A stretch of 17,993 bases of DNA from an uncultured Neomegalonema sp. (lineage in GTDB: Bacteria; Pseudomonadota; Alphaproteobacteria; Rhodobacterales; Rhodobacteraceae): the NCBI GenBank assembly GCA_937958345.1, contig CALGNW010000224.1, positions 1-17,993 of the forward strand. Reading direction: 5' to 3'. The notes below the pieces were generated by a model. It was not told where the DNA came from. It worked only from the letters and a program-made list of their open reading frames with translations, and did not search any database. Below are positions 7,139-14,583 of the stretch, piece by piece (the stretch's first letter is position 1; the number at the start of each line of letters is the position of its first letter). The position numbers and the translations under genes were made by a program.

Positions 7139-7858
7139 ATGAGCGATGACGGATTGTCGGGCGCGGGAAACCGGAAAACCGCGCTGCGTTTGGAAAACGT
7201 CGGGTTTGTCTGGCCGGATACCGGCTTTGAACTCAACGTCGCAGACTTCACGCTCAACGCAGGCGAGCGCGTGCTGCTGATCGGCGAGTCCGGCGCGGGA
7301 AAATCCACCCTGCTGAGTCTGATCTGCGGCGTTCTGCGGCCCGATGCCGGTTCCATCCATATCGGCGGAACAGACATCACGGCTCTGCGGTCTTCCGCGC
7401 TGGACCGTGTGCGCGCAGATACCTTCGGCATCATTTTCCAGATGTTCAACCTCCTGCCTTTTGCCTCGGCGTCGGAGAACGTGTTGCTGCCGCTCCGGTT
7501 TGCGCGGACACGCAAGGCAGACGCACCCCGCGACGCCGCCTCCGACCTTCTCATCCGTCTCGGGCTTCCCGAGGATGCCGTCCACGCAAAGGCAGGCACA
7601 CTCAGCGTCGGCCAGCAGCAAAGGGTCGCCGCCGCGCGTGCGCTAATCGGGTCGCCGCCGGTTGTCATCGCGGATGAGCCGACCTCGGCGCTCGACAGCG
7701 CAACAGCGGCGGAATTCATGGCGCTCTTGGTGCAGGAAATGACACGCAGCAACGCCGCGCTGCTGATGGTTTCCCACGATGAGCGGCTTTCGGTGCATTT
7801 TGACCGCGTGGTCCCGCTCGACACCATTGCGCGCTCAACCCGGAAATCAGTCGCATGA
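7139..7858 (+). CDS. ABC transporter ATP-binding protein, LolD/MacB type, zinc module
   Basis: Cytoplasmic ATPase that powers the adjacent FtsX-like permease. Its 239 residues show Walker A GESGAGKST (49-57), Q-loop Gln101, signature LSVGQQQRVA (155-164), Walker B VVIADEPT (175-182) and the switch His213, so it should be active. The sequence is of the MacB/LolD/FtsE-like group that partners with four-helix permeases. ATG at 7139 is preferred; a GTG at 7130 is an in-frame alternative. The stop overlaps the permease start by ATGA. Context (DUF2796 upstream, DUF3299 downstream, Zur-type operator) points to zinc uptake rather than lipoprotein or drug export, which is inference. Confidence 0.9.
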   Translation: MSDDGLSGAGNRKTALRLENVGFVWPDTGFELNVADFTLNAGERVLLIGESGAGKSTLLSLICGVLRPDAGSIHIGGTDITALRSSALDRVRADTFGIIFQMFNLLPFASASENVLLPLRFARTRKADAPRDAASDLLIRLGLPEDAVHAKAGTLSVGQQQRVAAARALIGSPPVVIADEPTSALDSATAAEFMALLVQEMTRSNAALLMVSHDERLSVHFDRVVPLDTIARSTRKSVA

Positions 7859-9111
7859 GCCTGCTGCGCCTTGCCTTTCTTTCATTGCTGAACAGGCGCG
7901 GAACCGCTTTTCTGACGGTGTTCTGCATTGCCCTGTCCGTAGCTCTGCTGCTCGGCGTCGAAAAAGTGCGAAACGGCGCCCGCGCCAGTTTTGCCAGCAC
8001 AATCTCGGGCACGGACCTGATCGTCGGATCACGGGCGGGCGACGTGCAGCTTTTGCTCTATTCGGTTTTCCGCATCGGTGACGCAACCAACAACGTGACG
8101 TGGGAAAGCTATCAGGAAATCGCCAAGCGCCCCGAGGTCGATTGGATCGTCCCGATGTCACTGGGCGATTCCCATCGCGGGTATCGCGTCGTCGGCACGA
8201 CGCCCGATTTCTTCACCCGCTATCAGTACCGCAAAGACCGCGCGCTGCGTTTCTCATCCGGCGTGGCTTTCGACGACCTGTTCGACGCCGTCATCGGTGC
8301 CGATGTAGCGGACGCACTGGGGTATAGCGTCGGCTCACCCCTCGTTGTCGCGCATGGCACGGCCAGCACGGGTTCGGGGCACGACAACCGCCCCTTCCGC
8401 GTCAGCGGCATCTTAGAGCGCACCGGAACCCCCGTAGACAAGGCCGTGCATGTCAGCCTCGAGGCGATCGAGGCCATCCATGTCGATTGGCGCAGCGGCG
8501 CACGGGTCGAGGCGCTGGATATTCCGGAGGCGCGCGTTCGGGCGATGGACCTGACACCGAAAACCGTGACTGCGGCTCTTGTCGGACTCAAATCACGGAT
8601 TCAGGCCTTCCGTTTTCAGCGGTATATTAACGAATACGAGGCCGAGCCGCTGACGGCAATCCTTCCGGGCGTGGCGCTGACCCGATTGTGGTCTTTGGTC
8701 GGCATTGCAGAGCGCGCGCTGTCCGCCGTGTCGTTGATGGTTGTCTTCACGGCCCTGATCGGGCTTGTCTCGACGTTGCTCGCCAGCCTGCAGGAACGCC
8801 GGCGGGAAATGGCGATCCTGCGCGCAAACGGAGCGAGGCCTTTGCACATCGCGGGACTTTTGATCACCGAATCCGGCTTGCTGACATTGGCGGGCGCAAT
8901 GCTCGGTTTCGCATTTGTCTACATCGGATTACTGGGCCTGACGCCGTGGATTAACGATCGCTACGGGCTATCGCTGGAAATTGATCTGCCGACCGCATAC
9001 GAATGGGCTATCTTGGCAGGAATAGCAGGCGCCGGATTCCTCGCGGGAATCATTCCGGCATGGAAAGCCTACAGAACCTCTCTCGCCGACGGCATGACGA
9101 TCAGGAGTTGA
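7855..9111 (+). CDS. FtsX-like permease of the zinc module
   Basis: Inner-membrane permease of 418 residues with the MacB/FtsX layout. One N-terminal helix lies at about 16-35, then a large periplasmic domain up to about 285, then three C-terminal helices near 290-311, 335-360 and 384-402. The segment QERRREMAILRANGA after helix 2 is the family coupling motif. The stretch GTDLIVGSRAGDVQLLLYSV in the periplasmic domain is typical of the MacB-like permeases found next to DUF2796/DUF3299 genes, as I recall them. It is translationally coupled to the ATPase by a four-base overlap. Four bases after its stop the DUF3299 gene begins, so all are one transcript. The transported species is presumed to be zinc from context. 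Confidence 0.89.
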   Translation: MSLLRLAFLSLLNRRGTAFLTVFCIALSVALLLGVEKVRNGARASFASTISGTDLIVGSRAGDVQLLLYSVFRIGDATNNVTWESYQEIAKRPEVDWIVPMSLGDSHRGYRVVGTTPDFFTRYQYRKDRALRFSSGVAFDDLFDAVIGADVADALGYSVGSPLVVAHGTASTGSGHDNRPFRVSGILERTGTPVDKAVHVSLEAIEAIHVDWRSGARVEALDIPEARVRAMDLTPKTVTAALVGLKSRIQAFRFQRYINEYEAEPLTAILPGVALTRLWSLVGIAERALSAVSLMVVFTALIGLVSTLLASLQERRREMAILRANGARPLHIAGLLITESGLLTLAGAMLGFAFVYIGLLGLTPWINDRYGLSLEIDLPTAYEWAILAGIAGAGFLAGIIPAWKAYRTSLADGMTIRS

Positions 9112-9115
9112 GACG

Positions 9116-9694
9116 ATGAAAAAGTTTATTTCTGCAACAATTTGCGCGCTCGCTGTCGGGGGTCTTGCCGTCATTTCAATGCCTGATATCTCGGGCGCGA
9201 AAGAGGTGACAGCGACAGCCGATGCCAATGAACTCCGGCGCATCGAATGGAGCGATCTGACCCCGCCCTTGTCCGCAGAGGCACAACAGGCCGCCGCCGA
9301 ACTGAACATGCGCATCGACCAGATGACGGATACCGAAATCGCCGAGGCAATGGACCGCATCGATGCCGAGGGCAATTCGCTGATGATGGAACTCGACGAT
9401 AAGACGGTTGAACTGGAGGGGTTTCTGGTTCCCATCGATTTCAACGTCGAGACGGTCACGGATTTTGTCATGGTTCCGTATTTCGGCGCGTGTATTCACG
9501 TTCCGGCTCCGCCGCCGAACCAGACCGTCTTCGTCAAATTCAGCGACGGAATAGCAATGTCCGATTTCGAAGACAGCTATTACTATCCGTTCAAGGTTCG
9601 CGGCAAAATCAAAGTGGCGCGCACAAAGACCGAGCTTGCCGAGGTCGGATATCAGGTGACCGCCAGCGACATCGAATTGAACAAGCAGCAATGA
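9116..9694 (+). CDS. Exported DUF3299 protein of the zinc module
   Basis: A 192-residue protein with an N-terminal signal peptide (MKKFISATICALAVGGLAVI, likely cut near Ala28). The DUF3299 signature lies at about 100-141: LEGFLVPIDF followed by MVPYFGACIHVPAPPPNQ, in which Cys126 and His128 sit where a metal or redox role would be expected. The mature N-terminus is acidic and rich in Ala/Glu. AGGAG at 9103-9107 gives a good ribosome site. The gene is four bases downstream of the permease, so it belongs to the same operon. DUF3299 proteins recur beside such ABC modules; their precise role (periplasmic accessory, possibly metallochaperone) is unproven. Confidence 0.87.
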   Translation: MKKFISATICALAVGGLAVISMPDISGAKEVTATADANELRRIEWSDLTPPLSAEAQQAAAELNMRIDQMTDTEIAEAMDRIDAEGNSLMMELDDKTVELEGFLVPIDFNVETVTDFVMVPYFGACIHVPAPPPNQTVFVKFSDGIAMSDFEDSYYYPFKVRGKIKVARTKTELAEVGYQVTASDIELNKQQ

Positions 9695-9700
9695 GTTTCA

Positions 9701-9725
9701 GGCGGGCTTCCCCGCGCAAGCCGCC
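9701..9725 (+). terminator. Weak stem-loop after the zinc module
   Basis: GGCGGGCTT (9701-9709) and AAGCCGCC (9718-9725) pair with one bulged G around an eight-base loop. There is no T-tract, so it could attenuate rather than end transcription. The SGNH hydrolase gene begins 14 bases later and may still be read from the zinc operon. Confidence 0.3.
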
Positions 9726-9739
9726 GGTGACCGACCATA

Positions 9740-10468
9740 ATGAAAACGCCCGAAAAACTTCCGCACCTGATCATCGCGGCCCTCATCGGGGCCGCGTTGC
9801 TTTTTGTCGGCACCAAAGCCCTTGCCCCCCAAACCGACCGTCAATTCGGCGGGGCGGCTTACTTTGAAAATGAAATCGGGGCGTTCGAGGAACAAGACCG
9901 CACCGATCCGCCCCCGCCCGGCAAAGTCCTCTTTATCGGCAGCAGCAGCATCAGACTTTGGAAAACGCTTGATCGCGATATGCAACCGGTCGAGGTTCTC
10001 AATCGCGGTTTTGGCGGCTCGATGCTCCATCACAGCACCTATTTTGCCGACAGGATCATCGCGCCTTATAAACCGTCTGCCCTCGTCATTTACGCCGGTG
10101 ACAATGACATCGGGAACCGGACCGTTCCAAGGTCCGCGGCGCAGGTGGCGAAAGATTTCGATGAATTTATCGCCAAGGTTCGGTCCGCCGTGGGTGATAT
10201 CCCCTTCGTCTATATCGCGATCAAACCCTCGATATCGCGGGCAGCGCAATGGCCTGAAATGCAGCGGGCCAACGCGATGATTGCCGAACGCGCAAAATCC
10301 GACCCGAAAATCTATTTCGCCGATGTCGCAAGCGGGATGCTCGATGCGCAGGGCAAAGCAAACGAGGAAATGCTGCTCTCTGACGGGCTTCACATGAACG
10401 CAAAGGGCTATGCGTTATGGACGTCGGTCATTCGGCCAATCCTGATGGATATATCGAAGAAACCTTAG
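9740..10468 (+). CDS. Membrane-anchored SGNH/GDSL hydrolase
   Basis: Esterase-fold protein of 242 residues. Residues 9-30 form a hydrophobic segment that is probably a signal anchor, putting the enzyme domain in the periplasm. SGNH blocks are visible: block I FIGSSSIRLW (65-74, nucleophile Ser68), block II Gly in NRGFGGS (88-94), block III YAGDNDI with Asn122, and block V SDGLHMNAKGY (214-224) with Asp215 and His218. All four catalytic positions are kept, so it should be active on an ester or acetyl group, perhaps on a sugar polymer. It starts 45 bases after the DUF3299 stop with only a weak GGTGA upstream, and may ride on the zinc operon. The substrate is unknown. Confidence 0.86.
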   Translation: MKTPEKLPHLIIAALIGAALLFVGTKALAPQTDRQFGGAAYFENEIGAFEEQDRTDPPPPGKVLFIGSSSIRLWKTLDRDMQPVEVLNRGFGGSMLHHSTYFADRIIAPYKPSALVIYAGDNDIGNRTVPRSAAQVAKDFDEFIAKVRSAVGDIPFVYIAIKPSISRAAQWPEMQRANAMIAERAKSDPKIYFADVASGMLDAQGKANEEMLLSDGLHMNAKGYALWTSVIRPILMDISKKP

Positions 10469-10480
10469 ACGCCCCGCCCG

Positions 10481-10582
10481 TCACGCCTTGTTGCCGGAGT
10501 CCGCCTTCCAGCCCGGAACGTCGGTTTTCCCGTTGAACAGCAGCCGGAATGCGAGAGTGGGATGCAGGCCGCGGGCATCGCA
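10481..10582 (-). pseudogene. Possible C-terminal gene remnant (33 codons)
   Basis: On the minus strand a short frame bounded by a TGA at 10583-10585 ends with a second TGA at 10481-10483. It reads protein-like: RGLHPTLAFRLLFNGKTDVP followed by GWKADSGNKA and stop. There is no start codon or ribosome site, so this looks like the stranded 3' end of a lost gene, opposite in direction to its neighbours. I do not recognise the family. Chance occurrence in GC-rich DNA cannot be excluded. Confidence 0.25.
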
Positions 10583-10680
10583 TCATTTCACAATACCCGA
10601 GGAACTCTAAGGCTCTGCCGGCGTTTCATCCACAACATCCTCTGAAACATCCTGCCTCCAGCATGATAGGAAAGACCGCT

Positions 10681-11169
10681 ATGACCTCCCCTCTGCTGAC
10701 CCGCCGCGCCCTCGTTGCCGTTGGCGGCGGCGCTCTTATCGCCGGAACCTCGGGCCTGACAGTACCCGCCCGCGCGGCGGGTCTTGCGCCAACGCCGACG
10801 ATGCGCGGCGGGGCAAACAACTACCGGCCCGGTGCGCCCATCGTTGAACGTATTGGCGGAGGCGGCTTTTGGATGACGGGCAGCGTCCGGCGTGCGGGCG
10901 ACGGCGTCCCCCTTTCCGGTCAACGCATTCAAATCTGGGCGCACACGACCGAGGGTTATGAGAGCGACCCGCAAAGCCACGGCGCGACGCTGACCGACGA
11001 AAACGGACAGTTTCGCTTGGAAATGCCGCAGATCGTGCCTGCCTTCGGCCAGCCCCACGGCCACCTCGCCTATGACAGCGGCGATTTTCAAACCGTCTTT
11101 TTGCGTCCGATCATGCAAAGCACGAGTGACACCAGTCTTAACGTCGATTTCGTCCTGCAACCGGCCTGA
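10681..11169 (+). CDS. Tat-exported intradiol-dioxygenase-like protein
   Basis: A 162-residue protein with a twin-arginine leader (TRRALVAV at 7-14, hydrophobic stretch, cleavage near PARA-AG at 33). The mature part resembles the beta-sandwich of intradiol ring-cleavage dioxygenases: GSVRRAGDGVPLSGQRIQIW at 67-86, EGY (Tyr93), TLTDENGQFRLEMPQ, then QPHGHL with His126 and His128 as the H-x-H ligands. The second ligand tyrosine, expected about 13 residues before the first His, is missing, so ordinary catechol dioxygenase chemistry is doubtful. ATG at 10681 has AGGAAAG upstream; in-frame ATGs at 10549 and 10663 lack one. Six bases later begins a haem-type membrane protein, which suggests a functional pair. 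Confidence 0.72.
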   Translation: MTSPLLTRRALVAVGGGALIAGTSGLTVPARAAGLAPTPTMRGGANNYRPGAPIVERIGGGGFWMTGSVRRAGDGVPLSGQRIQIWAHTTEGYESDPQSHGATLTDENGQFRLEMPQIVPAFGQPHGHLAYDSGDFQTVFLRPIMQSTSDTSLNVDFVLQPA

Positions 11170-11175
11170 CCGGGC

Positions 11176-11802
11176 ATGCCCGCTGTCACTGGCCGCATAC
11201 GCCCGGTCCTGATCTGGGCGCTGCTGATCCTCGCAATCGCGGTTCCGATTGCGTTGGCGGCGGTCAGTCCGCAACTGGCATGGCGCAGACCGGTCTATAT
11301 CGCTGCGGGATTCGCCGGTATCGCCGCAATGGCGCTTTTGCTGATCCAGCCTTTGCTGGCGGCGGGATATTTGGCGGGCCTGCGGGGGCCGCGCGGACGG
11401 CGGGCGCATCGCTGGACCGGTGGCCTGCTTGTCCTGGCGGTCGTGGTCCATGTCGCGGGACTTTGGATCACCAGCCCGCCCGATGCCGTAGACGCCCTGC
11501 TTTTTGTCTCGCCCGCGCCGTTTTCAGCATGGGGTGTCGTTGCCATGTGGGCGGTCTTCGCATCGGCACTGCTGGCACTCAGCCGTCGGCGGATGCAGCT
11601 GCGGCACAGCACATGGCGGATGGGGCATAGCACCCTTGCGCTGATTACTGTCATTGGCAGCGCCGTTCATGCCATGCTGATCGAGGGAACGATGGAAACG
11701 ATGTCAAAGGCCGCCCTTTGCGCCCTCGTCCTGATCGCGACAGCCAAGGCTTTTTCCGACCTGCGTATCTGGTCTTTGCTGATCCGGCTGGGCCGTTCCT
11801 AG
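11176..11802 (+). CDS. Ferric-reductase-like (MsrQ-like) haem membrane protein
   Basis: A 208-residue integral membrane protein with about six helices (near 10-30, 38-66, 79-98, 115-135, 149-168 and 177-197). Two helix pairs of histidines at the haem-b spacing are visible: His78 and His92, and His151 and His165, each 14 apart. This is the pattern of the ferric reductase-like transmembrane domain and of MsrQ. There is no FAD or NAD(P)H domain, so electrons must come from quinol or another partner. It sits six bases after the Tat-exported gene with no strong ribosome site, suggesting coupling. The likely role is to pass electrons to the exported partner; that step is inference. Confidence 0.83.
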   Translation: MPAVTGRIRPVLIWALLILAIAVPIALAAVSPQLAWRRPVYIAAGFAGIAAMALLLIQPLLAAGYLAGLRGPRGRRAHRWTGGLLVLAVVVHVAGLWITSPPDAVDALLFVSPAPFSAWGVVAMWAVFASALLALSRRRMQLRHSTWRMGHSTLALITVIGSAVHAMLIEGTMETMSKAALCALVLIATAKAFSDLRIWSLLIRLGRS

Positions 11803-11831
11803 ACGCATCGGCGGCAGTATATCCCGCCTTC

Positions 11832-11854
11832 CTGATCTGCTATTGACAGATCAG
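11832..11854. promoter_or_regulatory. Perfect 8-bp inverted repeat between two genes
   Basis: CTGATCTG (11832-11839) and CAGATCAG (11847-11854) are exact reverse complements around a seven-base loop. A TTGACA hexamer (11843-11848) spans the loop and right arm. No T-tract follows, so an operator or promoter for the gene at 11883 is at least as likely as a terminator for the haem protein gene. No convincing -10 box is seen at the right distance. Confidence 0.4.
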
Positions 11855-11882
11855 CCCCGCTTTCAGCCATGGACAATCCGCG

Positions 11883-12491
11883 ATGACCGCCCGTTATCAC
11901 CAACTCGCCTTCACGGAAAACGTCAAAGCCGAGCAAACCGCCCACGGCAGCCGTGAACACTACGAGAAATACGAGGGCGCACCGGCGGTTCCCGACCCGA
12001 TCACCGCCGCCGAGGCCGACTTTATCAGCGCCCGCGACAGCTTTTATGTCGCCACCGTCGGGGCAACCGGCTGGCCGTATGTTCAGCATCGCGGCGGACC
12101 GGCGGGATTCGTCAGGGTTCTCGACCGGCACACCCTCGGAATGGCTGATTTTCGCGGCAACCGGCAGTATATCAGCATCGGCAACCTGCACACCGACGAC
12201 CGCGCCTCGCTGTTTTTTATGGATTATGCGAACAAGCGCCGCCTCAAGGCGCTGGTCCGTATAAAAAAGGTGGATTTGTCGGAAAACGCTGAATTGTCAG
12301 AGCAACTTGCCCTGCCCGGATACAGGGCAAAGGTAGAGCACGCGCTGATTTTCACGATTGCAGCCTTTGAATGGAACTGCCCCGCGCACATCACCCCGCG
12401 TTTTTCCGAGGCAGAGATCGCGCCCGGTATCCGCGACCTGCATCAGCAAATTGCCTTGCTTGAGGCCGAAGTAAAACGCTTGCAGGGTTGA
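11883..12491 (+). CDS. Pyridoxamine 5'-phosphate oxidase family protein
   Basis: A 202-residue split-barrel flavin-fold protein of the general PNPOx-like family. ARDSFYVATVGATGWPYVQHRGG at 50-72 is the barrel opening. MADFRGNRQYISIGNL at 87-102 and RASLFFMDY at 107-115 follow, and AFEWNCPAHITPRF at 161-174 is a hallmark of the YgaJ-like branch. The last 20 residues are a predicted helix with coiled-coil spacing (LHQQIALLEAEVKRL). Such proteins bind FMN or F420 and reduce or shield small molecules; this one is not the biosynthetic PdxH. The start at 11883 lacks a strong ribosome site. It stands alone between the redox pair and map. Confidence 0.85.
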   Translation: MTARYHQLAFTENVKAEQTAHGSREHYEKYEGAPAVPDPITAAEADFISARDSFYVATVGATGWPYVQHRGGPAGFVRVLDRHTLGMADFRGNRQYISIGNLHTDDRASLFFMDYANKRRLKALVRIKKVDLSENAELSEQLALPGYRAKVEHALIFTIAAFEWNCPAHITPRFSEAEIAPGIRDLHQQIALLEAEVKRLQG

Positions 12492-12542
12492 TCCCGCGCG
12501 GCCAATACCCGACATTGCCGCCAAACGGAGAATTCATCGGAT

Positions 12543-13376
12543 ATGAGAGACAGCGTGAAGCGCACGCCCGAGGGCATAAAACTGCACACCCCTGAAGACT
12601 TCGAGGGGATGCGCAAGGCTGGCCGTCTGGCGGCGGAAACCCTCGATATGATCGGGCCGCACGTCGAACCGGGCGTCACCACCGATGCGCTTAACACGCT
12701 GGTCCACGAGTTTATTCTCGACCACGGCGCGGTCCCTGCGCCTTTGGATTACAAGGGATTTCCGAAATCCTGCTGTATCTCGATCAACGAGGTCGTGTGC
12801 CACGGCATCCCCGGAAAGCGGGTGCTGAAGGACAAGGATATCCTGAACATCGACGTGACCTGTATTCTGGACGGATGGCATGGCGATACCTCGCGGATGT
12901 ATACGGCGGGCGAGCCGAAAAAATTCGCCAAACGCCTGATTGACGTAACCCACGAAACCCTGATGCGCGGGCTGGCGGTTATCAAAGAGGGCGCAACCTT
13001 CGCCGAACTGGGCCGCGCGATGCAAACCTATGCCGAAAGCGAGAAATGCACGGTTGTCCGCGAGTTTTGCGGCCACGGACTTGGCGAGGAATTTCACGAA
13101 CCGCCGAATATCCTGCACTACGAGGCCAGCCCCGGCGATCAGCATTACAATCTTCAGCAAACGAAAATGCGCGCGGGCATGTTTTTCACGGTGGAACCGA
13201 TGGTCAATATCGGAAAGCGCCACACCAAGGTCAAAAGCGACGGATGGACCGCCGTTACCAAGGACGGCCTGCTGACCGCCCAGTTCGAGCACTCGCTGGC
13301 CGTGACCGAGGACGGATGCGAGATTTTCACGCTCTCGCCCGCCGGTGTCTTTCATCCGAAGGACGGGGCCGCTTGA
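12543..13376 (+). CDS. map: Type I methionine aminopeptidase
   Basis: Removes the initiator methionine from nascent proteins; essential in most bacteria. The 277-residue protein has all five metal ligands of the pita-bread fold: Asp104 (NIDVT), Asp115 (GWHGDTSR), His178 (GHGLGEEF), Glu218 (TVEPM) and Glu249 (QFEHSLAV). His87 in VVCHGIPG and His185 in FHEPPN are the substrate-side histidines. There is no zinc-finger N-terminal extension. ATG at 12543 is preceded by GGAG at a slightly long spacing of 12. The last codons run into a TTGA shared with the radC start. From memory, sfsA-map-radC are neighbours in related genomes; here sfsA is about 7.5 kb away. Confidence 0.97.
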   Translation: MRDSVKRTPEGIKLHTPEDFEGMRKAGRLAAETLDMIGPHVEPGVTTDALNTLVHEFILDHGAVPAPLDYKGFPKSCCISINEVVCHGIPGKRVLKDKDILNIDVTCILDGWHGDTSRMYTAGEPKKFAKRLIDVTHETLMRGLAVIKEGATFAELGRAMQTYAESEKCTVVREFCGHGLGEEFHEPPNILHYEASPGDQHYNLQQTKMRAGMFFTVEPMVNIGKRHTKVKSDGWTAVTKDGLLTAQFEHSLAVTEDGCEIFTLSPAGVFHPKDGAA

Positions 13377-14140
13377 GCACCGCCAAAAAAAGCCCCTTCG
13401 GCGATGATCGCGGCCTGCGCGAGGCCGTTTTGCCGCTTGTCGACACGGCCCCCGCCATGAAAAAGCCCGCCCCGAAGAACGCGGGCCACCGCCAGCGCCT
13501 GCGTGAACGGTTTCTGGCAGGCGGCGGCGATTCCATGCCGGATTATGAATTGCTGGAGCTCATTTTGTTCGGTGCGGTTCCGCGCAAGGATACCAAGGGC
13601 ATTGCCAAGGCGCTTATCGCGAAGTTCGGGGATTTCGAAGGGGTGATCTCCGCCGAACCCGCCCGCCTGCGCGAAGTGCCCGACGTCAAAGACTCGATCA
13701 TTTCCCAGCTAAAGGTCATCGAAACCGCCGCCCAGCGCCTCGCGCGCTCGCAGGTAAAGGACAAAACGGTCCTGTCGAGCTGGTCGGCGCTAATGGGGTA
13801 TTGCAAATCAAAGATGGCACGGCTGGAACGCGAAGAATTCCGCATTCTCTTTCTGGATAAGAAAAACGTGCTGATCGCCGACGAGGCGCAGGGTCGCGGC
13901 ACAGTCGATCATGTTCCGGTCTTTCCGCGCGAGATTATGAAGCGCGCTCTGGAACTTAACGCGAGTGCGATCATCCTCGCCCACAATCATCCCAGCGGCG
14001 ACCCGACGCCCTCGCGGGCGGATATCGAGATGACCAAACAGATCGTCGCGGTCGCCAAGCCCCTCGGCGTGACGGTGCATGATCATGTAATTATCGCGCG
14101 GGACATGGATGCCAGCTTTAAGGCGCTGGGCCTTTTGTAG
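13373..14140 (+). CDS. radC: RadC/MPN-domain DNA repair-associated protein
   Basis: A 255-residue RadC family protein, if read from TTG at 13373. The N-terminal helix-hairpin-helix part spans about 45-125 (HRQRLRERF, PDYELLELILFG, AEPARLREVPDV). The C-terminal JAB1/MPN domain has the RadC signature AHNHPSGDPTPSRADIEMT at 203-221 with ligands His204, His206 and Asp217. The TTG overlaps the map stop as TTGA and has AAGGACGGGG just upstream. The next ATG is at 13457, without a ribosome site and inside the typical N-terminal region, so I favour the TTG. Despite the name, a direct repair role for RadC is not well supported; some relatives are linked to phage or mobile DNA. Confidence 0.9.
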   Translation: MSTAKKSPFGDDRGLREAVLPLVDTAPAMKKPAPKNAGHRQRLRERFLAGGGDSMPDYELLELILFGAVPRKDTKGIAKALIAKFGDFEGVISAEPARLREVPDVKDSIISQLKVIETAAQRLARSQVKDKTVLSSWSALMGYCKSKMARLEREEFRILFLDKKNVLIADEAQGRGTVDHVPVFPREIMKRALELNASAIILAHNHPSGDPTPSRADIEMTKQIVAVAKPLGVTVHDHVIIARDMDASFKALGLL

Positions 14141-14146
14141 GGGCGA

Positions 14147-14168
14147 GAGCCCGGCAAATGCCGGACTC
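14147..14168. terminator. Hairpin between convergent radC and GlsB-like genes
   Basis: GAG-C-CCGGC (14147-14155), loop AAAT, GCCGG-A-CTC (14160-14168) pair with one mismatch. It lies seven bases after the radC stop and ten before the end of the convergent membrane-protein gene. There is no long T-tract. It could serve both directions. Confidence 0.5.
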
Positions 14169-14178
14169 CCAATATCAA

Positions 14179-14424
14179 TCAGGTCGCGCGTTTGACGAGG
14201 CTGATGATAAACAACAGGATCACCGCACCGATGGTTGCGCTGACAATCTGGCCGATCAGACCGCCGCCGAACATCGGTCCCAACAGCATCCCGGCAATCA
14301 CCGCACCGATAATACCGACGATGATATTGCCGACGAGGCCAAAGCCGCCGCCCATAATCTGCCCTGCGAGCCAACCGGCAACCGCACCAATAGCAAGCAT
14401 GATAATAATTCCAACGGGATCCAT
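14179..14424 (-). CDS. GlsB/YeaQ/YmgE family small membrane protein
   Basis: An 81-residue, very hydrophobic protein of the transglycosylase-associated (GlsB/YeaQ/YmgE) family, often induced by stress, function unclear. Three helices are seen near residues 3-20, 29-48 and 55-76. The family pattern GAVAGWLAGQIMGGGFGLVGNIIVGIIGAV covers 12-41 and is rich in glycine. Start at 14424 because GAGAGGAAAG lies just before it on the minus strand; an open frame reaching 14553 adds a leader without family character. The 159 bases upstream are AT-rich and hold the promoter, with GTTAACC/GGTTAAC repeats of unknown meaning at 14471 and 14524. Confidence 0.88.
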   Translation of the reverse strand: MDPVGIIIMLAIGAVAGWLAGQIMGGGFGLVGNIIVGIIGAVIAGMLLGPMFGGGLIGQIVSATIGAVILLFIISLVKRAT

Positions 14425-14583
14425 GTTCTTTCCTCTCAAATCATCAGGCCGCATGAAGCTGGCGACCGCTGTTAACCTTTCGAAAACCATGCCGGATAAA
14501 TTATTTAATGATTTCAACGCCGAGGTTAACGATAACGGCGATTTGAACTGCAAAACCGAGTCGCAATTTGCGAAAAAACGGGC

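Noticed and set aside
14471..14530. GTTAACC and GGTTAAC repeats as CtrA sites upstream of the GlsB-like gene
   Set aside because: The TTAA-N7-TTAA spacing of CtrA boxes is not met.
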